The notes: generated from the sequence alone by a model not told the origin. A DNA stretch of 64,000 nucleotides from Torreya grandis (GCA_037957365.1 JARHVA010003186.1:566501-630500); one strand, 5' to 3'; counted from the stretch's first letter, positions 22,156 through 34,809 are shown. A program made the numbers and translations.

Positions 22156-22159
22156 TTAG

Positions 22160-23580
22160 TTTACTTCAGAGATTTCAAAACAGTTACAACATATACAGCT
22201 TTTAGAACCACAGTCTCAGCATTGTCATCATGCTTCATGATCATGCATGATTCCACTTCTTGATAAAGGACACCATGATAGGAAGTCTCACGTGAGACTC
22301 ATCAATTAGTATCATTCTGCCTCAGCTTTGCTTTTACATAATCTCTTTTTCTTGATTGTACATAATTCAAATTTTCTAAAAAAATAAAAACAATATAAAT
22401 TTTCAAAATCCAAAAACATTCAAAAATGTCAAAACACCAAAAAAATTTCAATTGTATGCATCATCCATGTTTTATACTACTAATACTATGCTAGGACTTA
22501 TATTTATTATTTCATGCTATTGTATGTCAATTTATCTACATTACCATGCCTCACTTGATCTGCTTTGAGTGTGTGCAGTGATATCCATCTCTTTGATTGC
22601 TTTACTCTACCCATTTAGGGGGTCATCTTACATCTACATTTAAGACACACTTCGATATACATACCCATTGAGGGCATATTCTACTTGAATACACCATCCA
22701 GGTTATGTCATTCCTACACTACACACTCCAAGTTATCATGCTGATATATATTACTTACTAAATTACATAGATTACTATATTGACATTTCACTAGTATCTA
22801 GCACTTTTGTATTTCTTAGCATATACCTAATATTATACTAAACATGTCTTGCATACTTTCACTCTTGCTTTGATTAGTTAGATGTGATTCTATCTTTCTA
22901 GTTACTACATGCTTTCTCTTCTTGCTTAGCTTAGCTTGTTGGATTGCATTTCTAGTTCATGCTTGTCTCTTATAAGTGCCTCGGGACATTTGAAAATGTC
23001 ATTCTCTTCTATTCATGTGTATGCCTTAGAAAATTTTCCAATGTCCTTTGCCTATACTCCTCTATGTGATTATGGCTTCCACATCAACTTGATTATTTTA
23101 ATTGTATGTGTATCTAGAAATTGAACATGTCTTGTATGTTTGTTTTTTAGTTTGAGTGACATATGTCCATGTCCCTTGTTTACTTGGACCCTTGGCCACC
23201 CTTGAGTGCATCTTGTTTCTTGCTTTATGTGATTTTTGTTTGATTTCTTGTAATGCCATGATCTATATCATGTATTTTTCCTATTTTTTATATGTCATTA
23301 TGGACATCATGCTCCATCCCTCCAACTAAAAACTAACACTTTCATTTCTAGTTCAATAAATTACACATGATATTACATTATTATATCTATCTATTCATAT
23401 CCCTATTGATCTAATAATCTCTTAAATCAAACCATGCTATATCTTGAGATATCTTGTTGATTATCATTATTATATTATGTATATTTATAACTTAACACAT
23501 TTTTAGGGCTTCTTCTTCTGAGGGTAGTCAGGGTACCTATTTCTACCCTTAGAAGAGGGGACAAAAAATATGGGTTTTGC
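22160..23580 (+). other. TR-GAG unit 1 3' non-coding region, first part
   Basis: Homologous to 29450-30890 in unit 2. A perfect 16 bp palindrome AGTCTCACGTGAGACT lies at 22284-22299 (decayed in unit 2). A 62-residue ORF at 22936-23124 is partly conserved in unit 2 (30222-30410) but carries no domain; I do not call it a gene. Confidence 0.55.
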
Positions 23581-23582
23581 TA

Positions 23583-24490
23583 TAGATATTAAAGCTCCTA
23601 TCAGTCAAAAAATCTAGTTTCAGAATAACCAAAATAGTAATGAGTCATCAAACCAATCAGAATAAATAATATGGATAGTCAAGATTCCAAAATAGTGATC
23701 AATTTTAGCCCAGGACAACAATTCCAAGGCTAGACTACAGTACCAGACACTATGATGCTCATTTTTAATGCTCTTATCCAAATAACAAAAAAACCAAGTT
23801 TTCTAAAAGTAGGAAGAAAGGTAGGTTCAACTATAGGTTTGCACAATCAAACCAGTTTAGATCAGCAATTTTTAGTATAGTTTTCTCAAAGAATCTAGGC
23901 ATAGGGGGCATCATGCATGGCATGATGCCCCCTCACTTCTAATTTTAGATATGGCAGTTGGCATAACTTTTAGATTAGAGATCAAAGATCATATCAGTCA
24001 AAAAAATCCAATTTTAGAATAACCAAAACAATAACTAGTCATCAAACCACTCAATATAGACTAAGTAAACAATCAAGATTCCAAGGTTTTGATACAAAGA
24101 TCAAATCTCCTATCAATCAAAAAAATCTAGTTTTAGAATAACTAGAATAATAACCAATCATCAAACCACTTAGAATAGACCAGTTAGATAGTCAAGATTT
24201 TAGAATAGTGATCAATTTCAGCCCAAGATAATATCACCAAGACTAGACTATAGCACCAGACACTAGGGTGTTCATTTTCAATGCTCATGTCTAAATAGTA
24301 GAAAAACTAGGTTTTCTAGAAGTAGGTAGAAAGGTAGGTTTAGCTATAGTTTTTCATAATCAAACTAGTTTAGATCAGTAATTTTTAGTATAGTTTTCTC
24401 AAATAATCTAGGCATAGGGGGAATCATATGTTGCATGATTAGTCCTCACTTCTAGTTTTAGATATGAAAATTGGCATACCTTTTAGATCA
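23583..24490 (+). repeat. Tandem duplication specific to TR-GAG unit 1
   Basis: A segment starting CTCCTATCAGTCAAAAAATC (about 23597) and running to the ...CATAGGGGG... block recurs about 512 bp later (about 24107), with a short partial third copy at about 23985. Unit 2 has the segment once (from about 30908). Confidence 0.75.
23903..23933. other. Perfect hairpin in TR-GAG unit 1
   Basis: Arms AGGGGGCATCATGC and GCATGATGCCCCCT, 14 bp each, loop ATG. Related positions near 24415 and 31218 are imperfect. Confidence 0.8.
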
Positions 24491-25438
24491 AAATCTATGT
24501 TTTAGACACCAGTGATTGGAGGCGGATTGCACAACACTTTTGCTTCTTTTCTTTTATTTTTTAGCATTACCTAGGCATTCTTAGTAGTTGCATGTCTTAT
24601 TCCATCTACAAGTGGTTGGCATCATTTTGGAGTGGCTTTTATATAAGCCTAACCTCCACATTCTCAAGTACCCAAGTTCTTGAGTGGCTTCCACATAAGA
24701 TAATTTTTTATTTTTGGAGTGGCTTTCATACAAGCCTAATCTCCACCTTATCTAAGTTGGCCAACATTGTCCTAGTTTCTAGCATATATTCAGCTATCTA
24801 CACCACATCATGGGTTTTATGAGCCATCTCATATGACATACTTCTTCATATTAGTATCAGTTTATAGCTTCACTTCATGGGGAAATGATGGAGCCAAAGG
24901 GCTAGCCTTTATATTCTTGAGCTACCTATTCAAAGGGATTGGACACATAGTCTAGACATCAATTATCGCATGCATGATCATCTAGATTCACTTAGTAGGT
25001 GATGATGGAGCCAAAGGGATAGCATTTACATTCCTAAGACAATTTCTAGGGAATTAGGCACTCAACTCCATTTGTGATATAACTTTTGGTATAGAATCAT
25101 CAAGCACATCAAACATTATTCAGCCTTACTCAGTATCATAACAAGTTTTGTATTGGTTCACGTACCCAATGAGGTGTATTCATTAATTTATCTTCCTCTC
25201 TCTTACTCAAATTTGTACATTCTTATTTTATATTGCATATAATAAGAACTAATCTACTCTCTATTTCTCTTTTTCAGATTCATACTTACACAATGTGATC
25301 TCTATGCACTATCCATTATTACTTAGTATCACACAAACTTCATGGGCTTTATCTTTGCAAGTAAGTTTAGGTACATTTTGTATGTTCCTTTATCCTAGTA
25401 TTTCACTTTTTGCATCACTAAACTAAATCAAGGGAAAA
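24491..25438 (+). other. TR-GAG unit 1 3' non-coding region, last part
   Basis: Holds three GTGGCTT...AAGCC-type hairpin repeats (24620-24760), a twofold repeat of ATGATGGAGCCAAAGGG (about 24888 and 25007), and the purine tract ATCAAGGGAAAA just before LTR 2. An ORF of 76 codons (24592-24822) has a counterpart in unit 2 but no domain. Confidence 0.55.
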
Positions 25439-26609
25439 TGTAGTCATACAAAATGTAAAAATTGGTAACTTGAGCATGGCTAAAGACACCCAATCCTTAG
25501 GTCCCTCTTTCTTACTCTCATGACCCTCTTAGGCTTACTTTCACTAATTCCTAGTCATCTATGGCATTCCAGACTTGATTCTAGTTGAGCTAGGACCCTC
25601 TCTTCATGACTAATCCATCCCCCTAGGTCTCATATGATTAGGATAATAGTGCTAAAGTTGGACTATAACACTAGACTCTAGGGTGTCCCCTTCTCAGTGC
25701 TCTTATCCAATCACATTTTGAGCCCAAGTTATCATTTTCCCCTAATTCCTCTTATTCATTATGTTAGCTTATGACCAATAGATCCCTATAAAATCCCATT
25801 TAAAGTTCATTTGGAAAGGGTTGTAAAATATCATCCAAACAAGAAAGAATACAAGCAAGACCACTCAATCAATCTTCCCTATTCTATACATACAACTAGC
25901 ATATATACTTTTAAGATAATTCAAGTCCTCAGACTAGTCCCTACCCATCTCAAGCATACCCAATTTTAGCATTTCTTGCATATCATTCACTATTGCACTA
26001 AGCACTCTTAAAGGGAGAACTACATATGGCTCAATCCCTCCTCAAAGTATTGGTATATAAGTAGCATGCCCACACATAGGGTGTGAAGTACATCCAATAC
26101 ATCTTACACACACTAACCCATTTTCCCCATTTGTCAAAGTTTCTTTTAATTGCATAGAAGATACAAGTACATAAATAATCAGCTCTAAAAGGAGCTCTAT
26201 TGATGGTGAAGACCTAAAAATTGGTACATGGACTCACACTAAGAAGGTGAACAAAACCCATAAATATTACATCATAAGGACAATAGTGCCAGGGAAGGAC
26301 TATAGCATCAGAGCCCAAAGTGTCTAGTTTTTGTGCTCCTATCCAATCAAGAAGCAAATTTTAGGAACTTGTTTGTGGTAGTGTTCCAGTCTTACATGCA
26401 AATTTCCAAACTTTGTCTCAGTTAGGACAATCCAAAATAATCTAAGTTTAATTTTCTCTCTCTCACTACTATTTTTAGAAAAGGTCTAATTACAATTAAA
26501 TCTCACAAATTAGTGGCTTTAATTAGGAATATTATTTACTAATTTATCCTACTTAGACTTATTTATTAAATAGGAATAAAACTCTATTATTCCATAAAAT
26601 AACAAATCA
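25439..26609 (+). repeat. TR-GAG LTR, copy 2 (shared middle LTR)
   Basis: Starts TGTAGTCATACAAAATG and ends AACAAATCA. It is preceded by a purine tract and followed by a primer-site-like sequence, so it serves as 3' LTR of unit 1 and 5' LTR of unit 2. Confidence 0.88.
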
Positions 26610-26654
26610 TTTGGTGAACCTGACTTACTTTAAATCTCACATAAAAACGCTAAA

Positions 26655-27200
26655 AACCCTAGGGTAAATTCCTAGTTAATTTGTCCCATTAATTTTTGAA
26701 TTTTTTCTTGAATATTAAAATCAACAATTCCTCTCAAATTTTAAAATTTTGTAGTAAATTTTAAAATAAATTTATTTCAAACCCTAGTTGCATACACTAG
26801 GTCCTAGTAATTTTCCAACATTAATCCAATAAATTCTTGATTTTTTGCTTGCACATATACATCAAAAAATTATCTCAAATTTTAAAATTTTGTAATAATT
26901 TTTTAAAATAAATTTATTTCAAACCCTAGTTCCATCAACTAGCTCCCAGTAATTTTTCCATCAATTTCTAAATTTTTAGTTACATATTAAAAATCAAAAA
27001 ATCACTTCAAATTTCAAAAATTCATAGTAATTTCAAAAAAAATCCTCAAAACCCTAATTGCATCTACAAGATCCCATTAAATCAAAATTTTTCCCTTAAA
27101 TTTTTGAATTTTTAGTTACATATTAAAATCAAAAATTAATTTTCAATTTTAAAAATTCATAATATTTTGAAAAAATATTTCAAAAAATCCTTAGTTGCAT
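26655..27200 (+). repeat. Leader tandem repeats in TR-GAG unit 2
   Basis: Five imperfect units, motif at about 26658, 26784, 26925, 27054 and 27191 (126-141 bp apart), same consensus as in unit 1. Confidence 0.7.
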
Positions 27201-27398
27201 GTACTATCTCCTATTTTGCTTCTTGTGGTATCACCTTATATGTTTGGCTGCTCAATATCCTTTTTGCACAAATTCCAATTCACTATTTCTAGGGCCTTGC
27301 ATTTCTTATATTCAATACTTTCCCTTTCTATCACATTGCCTATTAAAACTTATTGCAAAACATTCAAATACATTTCAAGTTATTTTCCTACTTTAACA

Positions 27399-28410
27399 AT
27401 GGTGAAATATACTAATCTTGATGAAATGAATAAAAGAGAACTTCAAGAACTCTTAACCAAAAATCTAGATATGCAAGATGAAATTCTTAGAATTATACAA
27501 AAGAAATAACAAAAAGTGAAAAATGATTAATCTTCTCAAACCATAGAGCAACCAGTTGCAAATGACACTATGAGGGCAACTATGTCTCAACAACCCCTAT
27601 AATAGCCCAACCTGCCTCTATGCCACTAGTTATAGCTAGTACATCCTTGTGCAAAAGATAAGATCTCTTTAATCCAAGGTGTTACATCTTGAGCAAGGTG
27701 CTATTAGACCTACACAGGCTTTGGATTCTTTTGCTTTATTGCATACACCATTGGCACATCACATTACCTCTACACCCTTGCCACAAGGTTTTGTTCAACC
27801 CAAGCTTACTCTTTATGATGTCAAGGGTGATCTAGAGACACATTTGAGATATTTTCATGTAGCATGCTTAGATTATGTCCCAAATAATTGGATACTTGCC
27901 AAGTTATTTCCATAGAGTCTAAAGGATTATGATTTATAATGGTTATATAGTCTATTGAATCAGTCAGTCAATACATTCAATCTTTTAGCTGACATGTTCC
28001 TAGCATACTTCAGTATTAACATTGGTGATAAGGTTTCATATGCACATATTGTGCAATAGAAACAATGACCAAATGATCATCTCACAAATTATGTTCTTCA
28101 ATATAAGACCATCTTGGCTAAGATGACTAGCCCCATGGTAGATTAGGAGTTATAAGACCTTTTCAAATAAATTCTTCTACCAGCACTTCATGAATCAATC
28201 ATGTTCAAAACATTCTCTTCTTTCATTGAATTGTGTCACACATTAAAAGAAAGAGAATTCAAACTAATTTTAATGAGAAAATTAAATTACATTAATAAAT
28301 TATACACAACTAATAAGAGTAACAACATGGTCCCATATAAGGTCAAGTTTAATGATACTAAAGGGCAAAATCAACCTACAATTAATGCAACTTCAGATCC
28401 TCCTCAGTGA
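27399..28410 (+). pseudogene. TR-GAG unit 2 gag, fuller copy
   Basis: Begins MVKYTNLDEMNKRELQELLT, then, after stops, HLEQGAIRPTQALDSFALLH and FVQPKLTLYDVKGDLETHLR with DYVPNNWILAKLFP. This is the plant Gypsy gag start (F-x-x-P-K-x-x-x-Y-D-G-x-x-D-P-x-x-H-x-x-x-F). An open 69 residues (28201-28410), FKTFSSFIELCHTLKEREFK, follows. Frames are broken by several stops. It would form the particle shell; all pol functions are missing. Confidence 0.78.
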
Positions 28411-28609
28411 ACAATTTTGTTAGCACCCCTTAGCATAATTTTTCACATCTTATAATTCCTCCAGCTAGGGTTTTCAATAGCTTTTAGATTATAATATCAT
28501 ATCTCTCCCTCCTATTCAGGAAGTTGATCCAATAAAGCCTCTTCTAAAGGGATATGATCAGCAAGCATTTTGTAACTACCACAGGGCACCTTTAGTTGAG
28601 TTAAAACCT

Positions 28610-28879
28610 TTGAGAAATATGACCAGTGTATATAATTCTAGATTTCTAACTAAACCTTCTATCTCCTTCTCAAAAAAAGAGATCATTAAGGATGATTCAT
28701 ATTATCATGCACTCTTTATCAGAGCTCACATTCATAATCAATCTATTCACAGTGTTATTATTGACAATAATTCCAGTCTTAACATGTGCACCTTGACAAT
28801 ACTACAACATTTGGGTTATTTAGAGAAGGATATCACTCTAATAGACACAGTCATCAGTAATTTTAGTGGGTATATATAG
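28610..28879 (+). pseudogene. TR-GAG unit 2 aspartic protease fragment
   Basis: Open for 89 residues, with ALFIRAHIHNQSIHSVIIDN, then SSLNMCTLTILQHLGYLEKD. The pattern VIIDNNSSLNMCTL matches the Gypsy protease active site V-L-V-D-x-G-S-S-L-N-I-C-P-L; the catalytic Asp is present but the following Gly is Asn. Decayed coding continues to about 29430. No RT follows. Confidence 0.8.
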
Positions 28880-29449
28880 ATTTCATTAGGCAAAATAGTA
28901 ATTCCACTACAATTTGGTCCTACACATATGGCCACACCATTCACTATAGTTCTCAGTGTAGGAGTTTTTGATATGTTACTTAGTTAACCATAAATTTAAA
29001 AACTTAGATCAGTACCTTCTACATTTCATAGATGTGTGAAATTAATTCACACTAATCAAGTTGTTACAGTCAATAGAGTTCCATATGAGTTACCACTCCC
29101 CACTTCAAAACCATCTACCAGTTTGTAGTCACTAGTTTTAATTTCACTACCAGTTTTAGTTTTGATACCAATTTCAAATTCTCATCTAGTTTTAGTTCCT
29201 ATTCTACTTTAGATTTAGACACAATTGAGGTATCCATCACTAATATAGAAGGTTCATACACCTCCATAGCTTTAGGATTCTAGATAATTTACAACTATAA
29301 TATTCACACCCAGATTAGTTTCATTGAGATCTCATGCATCTACACATAGAGAACATGTTCAGAGAGATTCTCCTAATTTCATATGGGTCCCTAAGATCCC
29401 TATAGTTTCATCCACTTCTTAGAGTTACAAAGGGGCCCCACAGATAGTT

Positions 29450-32251
29450 TTTACTTCTAATATTTTAGAACATTTACAACATATATAGCTTTCAGAGCCA
29501 TAGTCTTAGCATTTTCATTATGCTTCATGATCACACATGATTCTACTTCTTGATACAGGACACCATGATAGGGAGTATCACATGAGACTCATCGGTTAGT
29601 ATCATTCCACCTTAGCTTTGCTTATACATAATTTCCTCTACTTGAATGTAAATAGTTTAATTTTTTCAAAAATATAAAAACAATATAACATTTCAAAATC
29701 CAAAAACATTCAAAATTTTCAAAACACCAAAAACATTTTAATTGTATGCATCATCCATATTTCACACTACTACTATGCTAGGAATTACATTTGTTGTTTC
29801 ATGCTAGTGTATGTCAATTTATCTACATTACCATACTTCATTTGATCTTCTTTAAGTGTGTGTAGTGATATCCATCTCTTTGATTGGTTCACTCTACCCA
29901 TTGAGGGGGTATCCTATATCTACATTCGAGACACACTTTGATATACATACCTACTGGGAGAATGTTCTACATGACTAAACCATCTAGGTTATGTCATTCC
30001 TACACTACATACTTCAAGTTATCATGTTGATATACATTACTTACTAGATTACATAGATTACTAAATCAACATTTCACTAGTATATAACACTTTTTTATCT
30101 CTTAGCATATATCTAGTCTTATAATAAACATGTCTTGCATACTTTCACTCTTGCTTTGATTAGTTAGATGTGATTCTATCTTTCTAGTTATTACATGTTT
30201 TCTCTTTTTGCATAGCGTAGCTTGTTCGATTGCATTTTTAGTTACTTCTTGTCTCATGTATGTGCCTTAGGACATTTTCCAATGTCCTTCTCTTCTATTC
30301 ATGTGTATCCCTTAGGGCATATGCCAATGTCATTTGCCTATACTCCTCTATGTGATTATGGCTTCTATGCCAACTTGTTTGTTTCAATTATATGTGTATG
30401 TGGAATTTGAACATGTCTTGTATGCTTTTTTTCTAGTTTGAGTGACATGTGCTTGTGTCCCTTGTTTACTTGGCCCATTGGTCACCCTTGTATGCATTCT
30501 AATTCTTTCTTTGTGTGCTTTTTGCTTGATTGATTTCAATTACTTGTAATGCCATGATCCATATCATGAATTTACCTATTTTCTTAGATTCCATGTTGGA
30601 CATCATGCTCCATCCCTCCAATTAAAAACTAATAAACTAACAACTAACACTTTCAGTTCTAGTTCAGTACATTACACATGATATTACATTATTACATCTA
30701 TCTAGGCATACCCTTATTGATCTAACAATCTCTCAAATAAAACCATGCTATATCTTGAGATATCTCATTGATTATCATTGCTATATAATGTATATTTCTA
30801 GCTTAACACACTTACAGGGCTTATTTTTATTCAGGAATTCATTATAGGGTAGTTATTCTTACCCTCAAAAGATTGGGAAATAAATAGGAGTTTTATTATA
30901 GATATCAGAGCTCCTATCAGTTGAAAAAATCTAGTTTTAGAACAACTATAATAGAAACCAATCATCCAACCACTCAAAATAGACTAGGTAGACAGTCGAG
31001 ATTCCAAAAGAATGATAAATTTTAACCTAAGATAATAGTGTTAAGGCTGGACTACAGTGCCAAAAACTAGGGTGTATATTTTTGGTGATCTTATCCAAAC
31101 AACAGAAAAACTATGTTTTCTAAAAGTAGGTAGAAAGGTAGGTTAAGCTACAATTTTACATAATTAGACCAATTTAGATTAGTAGTTTTCAATATAGTTT
31201 TTTCAAAGAATATGGACATAGGGGGCATCATGCATGCCATGATTGGTCCTTACTTCTAGTTTTAGAATAGCTAGTTGACATAACTTCTAAATTAGAATCT
31301 ATGTTTTAGACACCAATGATTGTGGGTAGATTGCATAGCACTTTTTCTTCTTTTCTTTTAGTTTTTAGTATTACCCAAGCATTCTTAGTAGTTACATGTT
31401 TTATTCCATCTGTAGGTGGTTGGAATTATTTTGGAGTGGATTTCATACAAGCCTAACCTCCACATTCCTATGTACCCAAGTTCCCAATTGGCTTCCAAAA
31501 AAGCCAAATTTTTATTTTTGGAGTGGCTTTCATACAAGCCTAATCTCCATCTTTTTTGAGTTGGCCAACATTGGCCTAGTTTCTAGCATATATTTAGTTA
31601 CCATGACACATTGTTATATTTCTAAAACATTCATGGGATTCAAGAGCCATCTCATATGACATATTTTTGCATATCAGTATAAGTTTATAGCTTCACTTTA
31701 TGGGGAAATGATGGAGCCAAAGGGTTAGCCTTTATATTCTTGAGCCACATATTTAGAGGGATTGGACACATAGTCCAGACATCAATTATCACATACATGA
31801 TCATCTAGATTCATTTATTAGGTGATGATGGAGCCAAAGGTCTAGCATTTACATTCTTGATCCACTTTTTGAGGAATTGAGCACTTAGCTCCATTCACGA
31901 TATAATTTTTGGTATAGCATCATCCAGCATTACTCAACTTTACTTAGTATCACAATAGGTTTTTTATTGGTTCATGTACCTAGTGAGGTGTATTTGTTCT
32001 TTTCTCTTCCTCTCTCTTACTCAGCTTTTTACATTCTTGTTTTATACTACATATAATAAAAATTGATCTACTCTCTATTTCCCTTTCATAGATTCATAAT
32101 TACACAAAATTCTCTCTATGCACTATCTAGCATTATTCAAAATCACACAAGCTTCATGGGCTTCATCTTTGTAGGTAAGTTTAGGTATGCCTTCTATTTT
32201 CCTTTATCATAGTATTTCACTTTATTTCATCACTAGAATAAAGGGGGGATA
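29450..32251 (+). other. TR-GAG unit 2 long 3' non-coding region
   Basis: About 2.8 kb where an autonomous Gypsy would have RT, RNase H and integrase. It is homologous to unit 1 at 22155-25438. It includes the GTGGCTT/AAGCC hairpins (31436-31540), two ATGGAGCCAAAGG repeats (about 31710 and 31829) and ends in the purine tract AATAAAGGGGGGATA. Confidence 0.7.
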
Positions 32252-33430
32252 TCTATTCATATAAAATGTAAAAATTGGTAACTTAAGCATGGTTAAAGAC
32301 ACCTAATCCTTAGGTCCCTCTTTTTTTCTCTCATGACCCTCTTAGGCTTACTTTCACTGATTCCCAATCATTTGTAACCTTTTAGAATTGATCCCAGCTA
32401 AGCCAAGACCCTCTCTTCATGAATAATCCATCCCCCTAGGTCTCATATGCTTAGGAAAATAGCACCAAAGTTGGACTCTAGCATTGGACCCTAGGGTGTA
32501 CCCTTTTTAGTGCTCTTGTCCAATCACATTTCAATCCCAATTTATTATTTTTCCTAGATTCCTCTTTTTCATTATATCGGCCTAGTCTGGTTTCATTTAA
32601 CCCATGACCAATAAACCCCTATAAAAACCCATTCAAAGATCATTTGAAAAGGGTTGGTAAATATCATTCAAGCAAGTAAGAAAATAAGCAAGACCACTCA
32701 AGCAATCTTACCTATTCTTTACATACAGCTAGCCTATACACTTTCAAGCTAATTTAAGTCTTCAAACTAGTCTCTAGCCATCTCAAGCATACCCAATTTT
32801 AGCATTTCTTGCATATCATTCACTATTACACAAAGCACTACATATGGCTTGATCCTTCCTCAAAGTATTGGTATGTAGGAAGCATGCCCACACATGGGGT
32901 GTGAAGCACATCCAGTGCATCTTATACACACTAACCCCTTTTCCCCATTTTCCAAAGTTTCTTTCAATTGTATAAAAGATATAAGTAAATTAAGAATCAG
33001 ATCTATAAGGATCTTTGTTGACATTAAGGACCTAAAAAATTCATATACAAACTCACACTGAGTAGGTGAACAAAACCCAGAAAGCTTAGATCCTAAGAAC
33101 AATAGCACCAAGGAAGGATTACAACATTGGAGCCTAGGGTTTCCAATTTTAGTACTCCTATCCAATCAAGAAATGAAGTTTAGAAACCTGTTTGTGATAG
33201 TGTCCTAGTCTTTAATTCAAATTTTCAAACCCTGTCTCAGTTAGAATAGTCCAAAATAAGCTAAGTTAAATTTTCTCTTTCTCACTACTATTTTTATAAA
33301 AGGTATAATTACAATTCAATTTCACAAATCAGTGGCTTTAATTAGGAATATTATTTACCAATTTATCCTACTTAGACTTGTTTATTAAATAAGAATAAAA
33401 CTCCATTATTCCCAAAAAAATAATAAATTA
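32252..33430 (+). repeat. TR-GAG LTR, copy 3
   Basis: Starts TCTATTCATATAAAATG (terminal TG mutated to TC) and ends AATAAATTA. The homology stops exactly where the other LTRs end, and the flank TTCCTCTTATTAGCC follows. Confidence 0.85.
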
Positions 33431-34089
33431 TTCCTCTTATTAGCCAAATTATCTATAGTTTTACCTATACATTACACAAAAACATTAAGGAAAACATGAT
33501 TTCCCTCAAAAAACGCATCCACTACTCCATCATGCCCCAATCTTATCCAACTCCTCTTTAACGCTAGCATGCTACTCGAGATTTTCACTCTCATAATGGA
33601 CTTCTAATGGCCCATTCTTAACAACACTTATGTTGTTTTTTTTATCTCAACATATTTGACCTCATCTCTTTCAAATCATCGATCCTTCATAATCATCTCC
33701 TTATGTGTACTTGATTAGACAACCTCTACATATAATTCTTTTAACAATTGAAACTTGTAACTCTATATGGTTGCCTTATTCACTCTCCTACAACTCTTCA
33801 TGGTTGAAATATTCACTCACCTCTATCAATACTTGGATGTTCTCAACCCTTATACCATCCAAAATAAAATTTAAAATCTTATTTTCATCAAGAGCCAAGG
33901 AAAATAAAGATTTTCCCACTTATGGGACTTCACAATTGCTTGCCCAAAATCACACTATGGTTCTTCATCTTCCAGTGAATAATGTATCATGTCTCCTTCA
34001 TATTTCAATTATATATAGTCACCTATGGGTTGCTCACATCTCTCATACACCCTACTATTTTAAAATTAGAATTAGTCTCTACATATAGA
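33431..34089 (-). other. Decayed minus-strand sequence following the chromovirus-like gag
   Basis: Minus-strand fragments with many stops, positioned where the gag C-terminus and protease of the next element would be. No motif could be assigned. The 127-codon plus-strand ORF at 33705-34088 has no recognisable content and is probably an antisense shadow. Confidence 0.35.
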
Positions 34090-34809
34090 AGCCTCACCTC
34101 CATCTTGTCTTCCATAACAACCTAATCTTTTGTGTACCTATGCATGTCCATGATACTTCTTAAAGTAGTCTTTAGTTGTTTACATGACTGCTCCACATAT
34201 TTATTTCCTCTCTTGGTAATATTTTTCTCAACAACACTCTCAAGTATTCTCACACAAAGCTTACTCAACCATCTTGACTACAATTTTGGGTACACAAATT
34301 AACCCAACATCTTGTAAACCATATGTTCCCACTCACAAGCTTTCCTCTTACCCTTCCTTTGTCTCCTCACTTGGAGATATTTCCAATATGTTGTTGTAAC
34401 TCCACTCAACTTCTTGATTTCAACCTTCACCATCATGGGGTTAAAAACATTTGTATCCACAAAATATAACTCAAGCTCAACTATCTAAGTCATGAGATAT
34501 TTTGGATTTTCATATCCATAAAATATAAAAACATCATTAAGAGATTTACCTTTTTATCTCCACCATAACTTTACTTGGTCTCTTCTATCTATTAGAATAT
34601 TTTCCTCCACTTGTTTGGCCTCTTTAAAAAGAATATATCTATTCTTATTAAGACAAAATACACACCATCAACTCCTCCTCATAACCATCACATGTAACTG
34701 CACCATCATCACCATATGTAATTTTTCCCATCACATCCAATCTCTCTTGGAACACTTTAAGCATATTTGTCAACTCATCCATCTCACATGCTCTTCTCTT
34801 TGGTGACAT
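34090..34809 (-). pseudogene. Chromovirus-like Gypsy gag, decayed
   Basis: Minus strand from an ATG at 34809: MSPKRRACEMDELTNMLKVF, then ENPKYLM and a WKYLQVRRQRKGKRKACEW stretch followed by EHMVYKM. Next comes SVVEKNITKRGNKYVEQSC and KQLKTTLRSIMD. This is the plant chromovirus gag pattern (W-W-x-x-L-x-x-x-R-R-x-x-G-K...W-E-x-M...Y-x-R-L...S-V-E-E-Y-x-K). Several stops and frameshifts. About 200 bp upstream lies a Met-type primer site. Confidence 0.65.

Larger units (their letters stand above)
19601..33430 (+). mobile_element. TR-GAG: three-LTR tandem of a gag/protease-only LTR element
   Basis: Three direct repeats of about 1.17-1.19 kb (19601-20789, 25439-26609, 32252-33430) separate two homologous interiors of 4.65 and 5.64 kb. 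Each interior begins with a primer-site-like sequence and ends in a purine-rich tract, so both units read plus. Only gag and protease are encoded; about 2.8 kb of the 3' part is non-coding and no RT or integrase is present. Outer flanks GTCAT and TTCCT agree at 3 of 5 positions, so a shared target duplication is possible but unproven. Confidence 0.85.

Noticed and set aside
22936..30410. Pair of about 62-codon ORFs (22936-23124 and 30222-30410) conserved between TR-GAG units as a possible small gene
   Set aside because: The similarity is explained by duplication of the whole unit; the peptide has no domain and the flanking sequence is equally conserved.
33705..34088. 127-residue plus-strand ORF
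   Set aside because: No recognisable motif; it lies opposite the continuation of a minus-strand gag and shows no sign of a plus-strand gene.
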